Assembly: GCF_963678975.1 (NCBI RefSeq)
Contig: NC_089282.1
Span: 248,001 to 312,000 of the forward strand
Direction: 5' to 3'
Source: Dysidea avara
Lineage: Eukaryota; Porifera; Demospongiae; Dictyoceratida; Dysideidae
Length of the DNA: 64,000 nucleotides
Below are positions 25,730 through 51,080 of this stretch, piece after piece. Below the pieces are notes generated by a model that worked only from the letters and a program-made list of their open reading frames with translations, was not told where the DNA came from and ran no database searches. Position numbers and translations under genes: made by a program. The stretch's first letter is position 1; each line of letters starts with the position of its first letter.

Positions 25730-26519
25730 ATGTATTGTCTCTGTGTGTGTGTGATAATTTATTGTCTTACTCTAATTAATGATCACTTGTTTCCTTTTTG
25801 CACACAAAGAAAACTGATCACAAGACTAAAAATGGATTGTAGCTCACAGTACATCAATGGCAATTGTCGGTGTGTCTGCAAGTTAAGCTAACAATAATAT
25901 TCATTTATGCACAGCAGTCACACTCAATCAGTAGAGAGCAAAATGAGTATATCCCTAAGGTAGCTAGCTTGGTAGTGAGTTATGGGGCTCCACTGATTAT
26001 GTTGGATGGCTGCAAGATCAGGGTCAAGGCTCAATCATAGGCCTGTGTCAAATATGCCAGCATAAAAAGCATACTGGTAATAGGCTGGAGTGCTATGCTA
26101 GCATATTAAGTGATTATAGATTGATACTCCCTAATAGAGCAGTCAGTGGAACTGCAATAGAACATTGTACATAGCATGATTGATCAATAGAACGGTCACT
26201 TTGTAGTCTAATAGAACATTCACTGATTAAAATGTTCCAAGATAATTGTAAGGAATCTAACCTAAGAGCATAACGGGAACACTGAAGAGCATAACAAAAA
26301 AAAATTTTGAGCATATTTGACTCGATCATCTGCTACTTTTCAAATATTCTTATAACATCATTAATCAGATTGTAGGACCTTCAGTACTTGCAATTGTATA
26401 AATGAAATGTATTCGAAATTCCCTAAATGACTTGCTGTTCTGTTAGAGTATCTTGTATTACTGTTTGCAGTAAACAACTTTTGTAGCAATAACAAATTCT
26501 TTGAAGTATGGCTTCACTG

Positions 26520-26756
26520 CATAGGCGGCGGAAAGGGGGGGGCTAGGGGGCTAAAGCCCCCCCCTCAGAATGATATCACACCGAAATTATCTTTCTTGGA
26601 GTGGGGCTGAAAACCGTGATAAAGATCGAGATACTCTAATAGAGCAGTCACTCTAATAAAGTAGTCAGTGTGTAGCGAGCTATGTAAGGATTTTTATGTA
26701 GTTTATCAGCTAGAAATGGTAGCTGGTGAGGTGCAAAGCTCTTGTGAGTTGGTTGT

Positions 26757-26788
<32 letters not shown>

Positions 26789-26872
26789 GGTCTCACCTTA
26801 CCAAACTATAGAAATAAGTCTGGGTCAGCTCAACAGAGCCCCCCCTCATATCAACTACTTCCTCCGCCACTG
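26520..26872. mobile_element. MITE of the CAGNGGCGG family
   Basis: Ends CATAGGCGGCGGA / TCCTCCGCCACTG, flanked by an exact 8-bp repeat CTTCACTG (26512-26519 and 26873-26880). Contains the short dispersed module at about 26625 and a long T run at 26759-26788. Confidence 0.8.
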
Positions 26873-27538
26873 CTTCACTGGAATACAATAGATCGGGACA
26901 AAATTACCATTGTGCTAAACACCAATTGCTTCTCTAAACAGTTAGCTGAACACATACTGGGTATTTCAGTTTTAGCTACAAACTAGATGCTTGTTCTTAA
27001 TTCTGTTATACACCCCTTTTTTTCCTCTGCCTGTGTTGTTGCATTTGAAATGGTGTGGGTGGCTCACCATAGGTGGTGGAGGGTGAAGCCCCCCTCAGAA
27101 TATCTTGCTGAAAGTATTCTTCTGAAAAGATTGAGAGAAACATACCCTAATAGAGCAGTCAAAGGCATTTCGTAACGATGTGTTCCTAAAAGCAATTTAA
27201 AAACAAATTGCCTACAGTGGGAATCAAGCCACTAAACTTTAACTCTATAACCTTCCTCTGATACCGTGCCATTAAATTGCCTGCAATATGTCATATCCTA
27301 GTAGATTTGTAATTTATATAATGTTCATCAGAGGAGGGTTATCCCCTCATATATTCACTAATGAGAAATTTTGGTCTAACTTTATACCAAGAGTTCATAA
27401 TATTTGTATAGGTATACTTTAGAGGAATTTTGTAATAATGAGAAATTGTGTTGGTGAGTGAGGAAGTAGTTGATGTGAAGGGGAGCGAGTATAAGTAGGG
27501 TATGGTATGCAGTCCTGTAGGGGTATAGCATGCAGTCC

Positions 27539-28424
27539 CAGGGGCGGATCGAGGGGGGGAGGGGGGGGGGCTTTGGGGGCTGAAGCCCCCCCCCCCCCCC
27601 CCCCCCCCTTCATATTTAGGCTTTACTTGATCAATATGCTGAGTATTATAATGAAATTTTGTCTTAGCATGATTATATGATCACTAATAATACAAATACT
27701 CATAAAACCACCTTATAAACATCTTTCCAAGGTATTATCAGTGGATTTATGCTAAAGTTTATGCAACAAGGACCCGGATCAGCATTGGAGGTGTACAAGA
27801 TCGAGATACTCTAATAGAGCAGTCAGCTAACTACTCTAATAGAACATTCACTGGAAACATGTAGTTGGTTATGTTATGGAATTTTTCCAAATCTGCCTGC
27901 ACCTATACATACAATGAAGTGCATTGGTCTGTTTAAAGGGCTTCATTCATCTACTTGTGTACGTAGTTAATATGTATGACAATACTTAATTCAGGTACAC
28001 AATTTTCATTGAAAATGTTCTCAGATTCAATCTTGTATTGCTCAAATTTCAAAATTTTCCACTTTCAACATATTATTATTCTAACATGCACCTATTCAGT
28101 GTTGTGCAATTGTGAGAGGGGTGCATCATGTACTTGGTTGCCTGTACCTACCAAAACTTTTCCATTAGCAGCAAAATACTTCAGAGTCAGAGAGCCATAC
28201 CTATAATCTAAAGGCAGTATATAAAATATCTACAGGCAGAAAATATTATGAATTTTATGTGGAAATGTCTCCAAATTGCAGTATTTTAGCATCTATTTTT
28301 CAAAATTTTCCTGGAGGGGGCATGCCCCCAGACCCCCCTAGTTCCAGTCTCTACCCAAGAGATTAGTACCTTGAATTAGCCCCCCCCCCCCCCCCCCCTT
28401 TTATAAATCCTAGATCCGCCCCTG
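27539..28424. mobile_element. MITE of the CAGGGGCGGATC family, 886 bp
   Basis: Ends CAGGGGCGGATC / GATCCGCCCCTG with a 5-bp duplication AGTCC on both sides. It interrupts a tandem array of a CCTGTAGGGGTATGGCATGCAGT unit (27490-27538, resuming 28425-28500). Poly-C and poly-G runs lie just inside each end, and the short module is present at about 27798. Confidence 0.83.
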
Positions 28425-29071
28425 AGTCCTGTAGGGGTATGGCATGCAGTCCTGTAGGGGTATGGCGTGCAGTTCTGTAGGGGTGTGGCGTGCAGTCCTG
28501 CTGGAAAACAACTGCATGGTCTGGTGCCTGTCTATAAGATGCTAAATGAATGACATATTGTAATCATGGCTGTTTGGTTGATTTAATTCTGTGAAGTTAC
28601 AAGAAAAGTGTTAGCTAAGTGTTCTTAGTATAATGACCTGTTTTTCAAAATTATAGTCAATTCTGGCTACGTGTACAGTTCTCCTTCACTATACCAGTAA
28701 CAAAAGAAATGCTATAAATTATATACACATTACATAGATCATGTAATCCTGCAAGCTAACATGTTAGCACGTAAGTTACACAGTTTATGCCTTCACCTCA
28801 CATTCGATGATAAGAAGCTATTGTTGTAGGAACCTAGCTCAATGCACTCTGTTCTACCTTAGCCCCAACTACATAAGTGATGTGATGACAAGCCATTTGG
28901 GTTTGTAAATTCCTTTTATGGTTTCTGGGAAGTGGGGATTAGCTAATATTCTGATTACTGATAGATGCACATTAATACAAATATCCCTCTATAATGGACC
29001 AACTGATTTAGGAAATGACTATATAACTTAATTAGCAAACCAACTATCAGTTATCACTTTTAAAAGATATC

Positions 29072-29528
29072 TAGGGACCCGCCGATTATGCTCATAATTT
29101 TACCTATTATGCTATGCTGCACTGCTCAAAAATTCACCTATTATGCTTAAATTAATACTCAATATTTACCTATTATGCTCGATTATGCTCAATGTTCATG
29201 CCTTAGTTCATATCCTTTGCTACTAGTTTAACACCGTATAGAAAGAAAAAAATGAGTAGCTGGAACACAAATAATAAATTCTTGCTGCATGCCTGCATGT
29301 AAGAGAAAAGATCGATATACTCTAATAGAACAGTCAGTTTGATGATTGTTCTATTAGAGTTACTGACTGCTCTATTAGAGTATATCGATCTTATTTTGCA
29401 ATTGTCATTTATCCAGCAAGAATTTACACTATCGTACAAATATTTAACCTATTATGCTGGCATTATGCTCAATGCTTTTAGGTACCTATTATGCTCAAAA
29501 TTATGCCAGCATAATCGGCGGGTCCCTA
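29072..29528. mobile_element. hAT-like MITE, 457 bp
   Basis: Ends TAGGGACCCGCCGATTATGC and its complement, exact 8-bp duplication AAGATATC (29064-29071 and 29529-29536). The interior repeats TATTATGCTC and contains a palindromic insertion of the dispersed CTCTAATAGAACAGTCA module (29305-29395). Confidence 0.87.
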
Positions 29529-30459
29529 AAGATATCACAATAATTATGATATATGATTGTGTCAGATAGATGACGTGTTTATTTCATAAAATTGGATTAC
29601 AAGTATAAGTAAGTTAGAACACACGTTTAGTGTGTATATAAGCTGTATGATCACATGATCACACATTTACAGTAACAACATGTACTTAGCTGCATGGACA
29701 GGTATAGTTTGTAATTGGCAAGTCTAAAATAGCTGGTGAAAATAAGTTAGTACAGTAGAATTCTCCTAAAGGACTCTCCATATAAAGTACACTCTACGTA
29801 ACTTCCTTATATGTAAAGGACAGTTCCTGAGGTTCCTGTGGACCTCTACCAATACAATTTTATCTCTAAAAGGGAACAGCAGTAAAATTTTAATCCTCTT
29901 GCTCCCTCCAACACTCCACCTATCTTCTGTCTTTAAGAAACATGGCACGTCATGTGTATGGTCAGTACATTTGTGAGATTGAGCATACTTTTACACCCAT
30001 CATTAGATCATGAAGCTGCTATCTTTTGGCTTTTCTTTTGTCCACTAAGTGAGGGATGAGTCTTCAGTGATTTTAGGTTGGCCTCGTTGTTGTCTGGGCT
30101 TTTCATTGCTTTGATCAACTATCTACTGTATAGAGATCAAGAGTGTCGAATGGTGTATTAGCCTGTGATTAATGATTGTGTAAAGTAACACAGTTATTTC
30201 AGTAATAATTGTTTGTTTACACGAAATCTTAATTTGATTGTGGGGCATGTTCTTCCATTGGTGTCTACACTAGGGATCCACCATTAATGGATTTAGTGAG
30301 AGCAAAGTTCCTTGTCTTAGTAACATTTGGGTGTTTTCTTTGATGGTCCTTTGTTCAGTTGTCCAGTAGGAATGTGCTTGATATATCAATATACACTCAT
30401 ATTAAAATATTCATATTTTGATAGCTGTACATGGTAGATTACATGATTTTAATGCAAAA

Positions 30460-31126
30460 ATGGCTGGTACAAAGTTTGTCAACAACAGTGTGAATACCTC
30501 TGCTACACTGGATGTCTCAAGGTATAGTACTGTACTTGTGATACATTTTACTCAAATGTAAACTCAACAGATAAGCTGTAGCTGGCAACCCGGATTGCTA
30601 TTCTATTAGACACCAGCTGCTAACCATTTGTTACAGAAATTACATGCAAACATTCAAACAACAGTAAAAAATTTCTCTAAGATGGAGTTTTTGGGATTTT
30701 GGCATGTTATTCTCCATTAAATAATGATACCAAAACTTCTCTTATTTCCTGGGTACATAACTTATTCTCGGGTACATAATTTTTTTTGTATTTGACTACC
30801 GGACTATTAGTGTACCACTAAGAACAAATTAAGTACTTAAGGTAACCAATTCTGATGTTGTGAAGGCTAAAATGGCTAATGAAAAGGTGCAAGAAGTTTG
30901 TAACTATACTTATATCTGGTGTAATTCCCAGCAGCAGAGCGTGACGTCCTGCTGAGCAAACTAATAGCCAGCCACACCATGTCCACATCAGTTTTCTAGT
31001 TAAAAGGTCAGTAGCTGCTCTTCCACAGCAGCCAGATGTTTCAGTAGCGTTCTTAGCCACCTATCCACCTGCAGCAGCAGCCACCCCAGCACAGGAAGGC
31101 CAGAGGAAGAGATATATACGAGCAGG
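30460..31126 (+). other. Two weak candidate exons in the gene-poor interval
   Basis: 30460-30521 starts with a good Kozak context (caaaaATGGCT), reads MAGTKFVNNSVNTSATLDVS and ends at AG|GTATAG in phase 2. A compatible stretch near 31047-31126 ends RPEEEIYTSR at AG|GTAGAG. I could not find further exons or recognise a family, so a real gene is unproven. Confidence 0.15.
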
Positions 31127-31581
31127 TAGAGTAGTACTGTGGCCAGAGACATTGAGGACAGCCATGTGATATGAAATATCTCCTGTGTTATTCATTGAGT
31201 ATTAGCTGTTGATGTTAATAGGCAAGATAAACAGGGTATAGAGCAGTACAGTGATGTTCCTTAAGGTGACTAAATTTAGCAATACACTAAATTTAAGGAT
31301 TTTCTGTATGGGTGAAATTAGCACATATAAAATTTAGCAATTTTCTGAATTTGTGAATTGATGTAATTAAATCTTGCAGGTTTAGCATGTACTAAATTTA
31401 GGGAAAAAACAAAATCGCTAAATTTAGAAATTTTTTAAGGTAGAATAATCTATTGTACCAGTAGTGTACCCACAGTCATTTTGAATAAATGTTATTACCA
31501 TATATAGCTACATCCCATTCCAAAGTTTAATGCATAGTGATTTTATCATTGGTAGGACAAGTATAGCTACTTAGCACGGCT

Positions 31582-31608
31582 ACGTGTGCGTGTGTGTGTG
31601 TGTGTGTA
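31582..31608 (+). repeat. (GT)n microsatellite
   Basis: About 13 GT units in the gene-poor interval. A second tract of similar length lies at 32975-33000, just past the TBC gene stop. Confidence 0.9.
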
Positions 31609-33033
31609 GTGTTAAGCACATTATCAATATTATTGCCCGGCTTTGCTTAGTTCAGCAGTTTAACTTGCGTGTATGCACACTCTACTAGCAGAATGACATA
31701 ACACTCATGTTCCTTGATTGTGACATCAACGTACATGCTGCATACATGAATGGTGCTGATGCGTCATAGATGCTTACCATTACATTAGATTATAATTAAA
31801 TTATTGCAAATAAAATGTGGAGATGGTCCTGCATGTAGGGCAGGTACCAATGCTAGTTATATAGTGATAGACTACTCCATTTGTAGTTCCATCATGTAAA
31901 ATAGTCATGGTTTCCCCTTTTTATAAATGAGTGAAAGTAGCTATTTTGTAATTTTTTTGAGTGTTTGTTTGACGATGAAAGAAGTTGCTAATGGCAAAAA
32001 TCTTGATAGCATTGTGATCCACAAAGCAAGAGTAGTTCGTAAATTTTGTTTCGTCTCTGTACCCCCAAGGAGATGGAAGGCATTAGTCTGCCTTGCATTG
32101 GACAAGTGGTTCACTATAGTTTCAATCTCACGTTTCGCCTTCACCTGGCCATGGACGTAGGAAGGGTCTGGCAGACTAAACTTACCCAACAATGAATATG
32201 CCTGTTCATGGAATCTGATGACGCAAGTTGCACCTTGGTAGAGGACTGCAATAGTAAGTTACGACCATTTAATTAAACGCCTGTATTATACTCCGTATTG
32301 TCTCTGTACACATTGATTTCAGTTCTGTTGTTACTGCTTTGTAGGGCTGTAACTTCAAAAGTGCTTGGCTTCTAGAGCTGAAATATCAGCTTACCATTCC
32401 TTTGGCTTTCTAAAGAATGTAAATTCAAAAATATGTAGTAGTACTAACTTGTAGGGTTCATGCCACAGCAGATTCGGTCACAATTATTTGCAGCTGCTTG
32501 CTCTTTGCACATGCTGATTGAAAACACACGGAAATTTTAAACTGATATAAAACAAATCCCCCTAGGGGGATTTTTTGGGACTTTGGATAATTTATGTTGT
32601 TCTATGAGAAAAGAGCTTTAAAATGATACCAAACTTTCTTTTATACCATTTTTTCCAGGTTACAAGTTTCATCTATCAGATTATAAAGTTACCATTCTCT
32701 TAGCTTTTATAATTTTCTTGTTAAATTTAAAATATACTAAAACTGCAAAATGTACAGTTGATTGATTCATCAATTCATGAATTACTAAAATTGCTAAATT
32801 TATGTGCTGATTTCATCAATACATGACATCACCACTAAATTTAGTGAATTGCTAAAATATGTCGGCTTAAGGTAAGCAAGAGAATAAAGGCATGAACCAA
32901 GCTCAAATCAATTACCGAATAACCAAATGACCTTACACTGTACAAAAGTACACATTGAGTGAAATGTATTGTAGGGTGTGTGTGTGTGTGTGTGTGTGTA
33001 TGGTAATTTTACTAATTTACAATATTATTCTAA

Positions 33034-47008
<13,975 letters not shown>

Positions 47009-47213
47009 CTGGTGTGCCTTAGTTAGAACTATAAAGGTATTCTATTATTTTCAATTCATCACTCGCTAATTACGCGAAGTTCAAATTTTGCGAATCAAAA
47101 AACGGCAGGTGTTTACAAATGATTTCTCTGCAATCTTATGAAAATTTTATTTTTTTTGCAGTAATTTTGGACTGTACGAATATGAACATATTAAATAATT
47201 AATTCATGACATG

Positions 47214-50200
47214 CTAGCTAGACTCAGAACTAAGGCAAGAAGTCAACATGTCCAGCTGAGCCATGGTGATGTGATCACACACTTTATCAACATCAGTTAA
47301 TATCATCTCACACATCTCATCTCCAACAATGGCCTCCACTTGTGACCTCACTTTGCTGTTGTCTGCTGTGTCCGTCTCTAGTAGGGTCTGTCATTGTGAC
47401 AATGGGGGGTACATGGTGAAACACTATAGTGTTCATGTTGAGCTGATAACCTGAGAAAACAACTCAAAAAGACATTAAGGGTGTAGCTAGGCTAGTAGCT
47501 GGCCCTTGACTGCTCTAGTACATTATTAGATCACCTCATTTATAGCTACACCACTACAAAGGTTTTTATTGAAATACGAAAATTTTGAATCAATCTTATC
47601 AGCTCAACATGCTATACATTAAGAGCTATCACCTATGCTATACAATACCTTAAGAGCTAGGGATGCTTGTCGTTGACTGTTAGAATGAGCTGTGTTCCCC
47701 ATGGCATATAACAAGTGTGGTACCACTGACATCTGTTGCCATGGTAATATTATGATGTCACATTACCTTGTATTTACCTCTATTAGCATGTCAGTGATCT
47801 CATTGGTTCCCATGACAACTAATTGTTGGATCACATGGGCAGCTCCAGCTTGTTGCACATGCACTGGTAATGTTGCTATGGAGACAGCTCAAGACCAGTT
47901 TACCCAGTGTTACAACTCACTTGACCTGTTCCCAGCCTGTACAGTACTGTCATCAACTGAAGGCTTAAGAAGCCCAACAAGTCCAATTAGCAGTGGGTGT
48001 CGGACCTCTTCATGCATCACAAGATCCTTCAGTAACTGACATGCTGTAAGATACAATGACTAGCCCCACCCCCTAGTAACCAAGCTCTACTCACCTTCTT
48101 GCTGCACATCAACATGCAGACTACGTAGCAGTTGTAATGATGGTTCTACTGCAGTAGCACTAGCCACTCCAATTATTGGCTGTACCTCTCGTAATGTGTG
48201 TGCAGCCATTCTTTGTGCCTCCTCTGAACTACAAGGTAACAATGCTACTAGGGCCTTGTATACCTGACTCTGGTAGCGGGGATTACCCTAGGGGATATAA
48301 TTATGTAGATTGTGTAAACAGCCACACCCACACACCACTGCTAGTTGATGCAGTAGTTGCCTAGCAACATCTTGAGTAGCAATAGATTGAGATCTTCCTA
48401 AACACTCAGCGACCACTTTCACAGCTAGCATGGCACATATATATAATAATGAATGACTTATAAGAGGCCAGAGGATGTTGATCACATGTTGTAATGCGTG
48501 TCAACATGGTGGTAATGTTGTAAACACTTTTTATCCCATTAACAACAAGTATGGATAATGTAGTACAGTGAAACCTCACTTAGTGGCCACCTCAGTAATG
48601 AGGCCACCTCATTATAGTGGCCAGGTCCAGCAAGTCCAAACGTATTTTCCATTATGTTACATTTATTTAATTTTCATTAATAGGGCCACCTCATTATAAA
48701 GGCCAGTGGCCACATACCACTGGACCAAACTGGTAAAACTAATACAATGTTACCTCAGTAAAGAGGCCAGCTGAGCAGGCAGTCAAGGTATCACTGCAAA
48801 AGTTGCTGCTCTTAAGTGCACATTTTAACTACCAAAAGCGGTACCCATTATTCCGGCAGTATACTTCATGCTTTTCCAGCCATTATGTCTCAAGTATTGC
48901 TGGAATAATTGGTACATCGTATGCTCCTACCTTTCTCTGTGATAAACTCTACATAGTGTGTTTAGTTAGATCAATTGTATACTGATGTTACAGTTGCTGG
49001 TTTGTTGAAACCCTCAATAATAAGGCCATTTTGTTTATGGCTGCATTAATAAGGTTTTCGGTAATAGGGCCACCTCAGTAATAGGGCCACTTATCATGGG
49101 TCCCATAGGTGGCCCTATAAACAAGGTTTCACTGTACTTGCTTCTTAGCTAGGAAAGTCATATATTGTGTTGGGGTGGCTGAAAGGCTTGTGAGGTACAC
49201 ATGGTATTGATCAACAAAGGTACAACACCTCAAAAGGCTTCCTATAACATACAGCAATTGAGTGAATGTTTATTAGAGTAAAACTGCATGATTGCCTTAT
49301 TAGAGTATTTGCATAATTGGAGGTTTGAGATACCAAATTCTCTGATTTGAGTAACACTTTTTTTGTATTCAAGCCCTAGTATACTCCAATTAATATTGAT
49401 ACTAAGAGGTGATGAGCTATTATCCAGTAGGTTGTATATCAGATTGTTGACATCAAAGAGATGTTTAGTGATCAACTTCCTCTATTAACACTTACCATAG
49501 CTCTCACATAGTAACTCTTTATAACGCCTGCCAGCCACTGTGATCTGAGACAGCAACTCCAAAGCAGCCATTTTATCTTCCTACAATACTACACATGATA
49601 CACGCCATAGAGTAGTCATGGTAGCTGTATACATAATTGTGTTAGGCCCGTTGGTTCTAATTTCATAAGGTAAGTATGGAATTTGCAGCGACTATTATGC
49701 CACCAATATGTTTCCTGTCTTTAGTGGAGCAAAAAACAGATGCAGGCAGGAAGTGATTACTGAATACACAGTTGACTCTGAGTTATGACAGCTCAGAGTT
49801 GGGGTAGCTACTTTAGAACAGTAACTAGATACTAGTTACTTTTATCCCATGTAACTGAGTTACAGTTACTTTTTAAAAGGTAACTAATTATCTAGTTACT
49901 AGTTACTTTCATAAACAAGTTATGCTAGTTTGTTAACTTTAGTAACATGATTATTTTGCCCAGAGCAAGGGAAGAAGAGAACTATATGTACACTTTCTGA
50001 AAATAATGATTCTGTAGCCATTTCAGCTCAGTTTCAACTGTTCCATCTGTTGCTCAGTACACAGAAAGTGTCTACTTAATGTGACTAGTACAAAAATTGA
50101 AGTGCTCTTGCTTTTAAAGCATAATTACCTATAGTTACAATGTAACTATTGTAACTAGTTACTATTGTAACTCAGTTACTTTTTGGGCAGTTGTAACTAG

Positions 50201-50970
50201 TTACAAGTTACTAGTTACCTGTAAAGTAACTAGTTACCCCCAACTCTGTCTATATATAATCAAATAATTAAAATTTGGTGCAACTTCCTAAAAAAGATGA
50301 GGGTGGTGATGGAAAACAAGGAATAAAATATTGATGGCCTTATTGCAAAAAATATTTCAGCAAACAAACAGCTGAGAAGTACGGAAGGTCTACACGAAAA
50401 CATTACATGTAAGTTATGGCTTTATAGATTTATCAGATACGTTACTCTGTTTCTTCCCATCAAAAACTACAGCAATAAGATGCTGACCTCAGCAGTTTGG
50501 ATCAAGCCGACAATCTCCAGTAATGTTAGTATCCCTCCCACCTCCAAGAATTCTGTGAGGAAGCGATGACTACGAGCACAACATTGTAAAATCATGGAGA
50601 CACTAACTCACCCACTAGCTGAGGAGATGAATACTGATATCGCCCTCAACTGCAGATTTAGACAGGTACCCATCATGTAACTATGGTGATGGCTGATGTA
50701 GTTCTTATATAATATAGCATACTCACGTGATCCTAATCCAGGTAGTTATACGCGCTAGGAACAAACTAGCACAGTCTGCGAAGTGTCTCTCCAACTCGGA
50801 GGAGGTCATATTGATACATTGTGATATGAATTGTGTTAGGATTTCAGCCCTAACAGTCTTCGAGCCCTACAACACATCACTCCATATACAACTTGCTACA
50901 CGTTCGCTAGCTAACCAACCTTGTCCCATCGCTGTAGCAGCTGTTTCAACTCTTCCTGATTCGAGCACAT
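47214..50970 (-). CDS. ARMH1: Armadillo-like helical domain protein 1 (ARMH1), 391 aa
   Basis: Exons in gene order: 50970-50920, 50866-50727, 50680-50612, 50569-50488, 49580-49496, 48424-48336, 48287-48095, 48043-47921, 47863-47778, 47732-47649, 47387-47214. All phases join and the total is 1176 nt ending in TAG. The protein is all-helical and ARM/HEAT-like: LLQRWDKGSKTVRAEIL, SELERHFADCASLFL, TYMMGTCLNLQLRAI, FLTEFLEVGGILTLLEI, GNPRYQSQVYKALVALLPC. From memory these match human ARMH1 (C1orf228) block by block; biochemical function is poorly known. The junction of exons 8 and 9 was settled by phase: the nearer donor would create a stop, and the donor five bases further keeps the frame. It lies 205 bp upstream of the TBC gene start, same strand, and head to head with the filamin-like gene. 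A pogo-like MITE lies in intron 5. Confidence 0.88.
48566..49134. mobile_element. pogo/Tigger-like MITE, 569 bp
   Basis: Ends CAGTGAAACCT / AGGTTTCACTG (right end read AAGGTTTCACTG) between TA dinucleotides (48564-48565, 49135-49136). The interior repeats GGCCACCTCAGTAAT words. Lies in ARMH1 intron 5. Confidence 0.75.
49794..50248. mobile_element. MITE with CAGAGTTGGGG ends and GTAACTAGTTAC interior
   Basis: Ends CAGAGTTGGGGTAGCTAC and the matching GTTACCCCCAACTCTG. No convincing target duplication. Lies in ARMH1 intron 4. Layout resembles the elements at 39346-40033 and 62952-63420. Confidence 0.7.
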
Positions 50971-51080
50971 TTTGTTTACGTTGCCATAGCAAATAGCGCG
51001 CTACCCTCGCGCTTCCCGCATATTGAGCACGTGATCTTAAGCAGCCACACCTATCACTTGGGTGTGTCGTCGTAAGAGAT
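50971..51080. promoter_or_regulatory. Short bidirectional promoter region between ARMH1 and the filamin-like gene
   Basis: Only 110 bp separate the two divergent ATGs. The stretch is GC-richer than the surrounding sequence (GCGCGC-type words near 50995-51015) and contains CACGTG near 51030, an E-box. Promoter activity is inferred from position only. Confidence 0.55.

Larger units (their letters stand above)
25730..33033. other. Gene-poor interval between convergent kinase and TBC genes
   Basis: No gene I can support. It holds the MITEs at 26520, 27539 and 29072, many copies of the short dispersed module, poly-C, poly-G and poly-T runs, two GT microsatellites and the weak candidate exons near 30460-31126. 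A stretch at 31260-31420 and 32700-32860 repeats CTAAATTTAG words, probably ends of one more AT-rich element. Confidence 0.7.

Noticed and set aside
31927..32192. Overlapping 77- and 83-residue frames on both strands
   Set aside because: Mutually antisense, no family resemblance; likely part of a short interspersed repeat.
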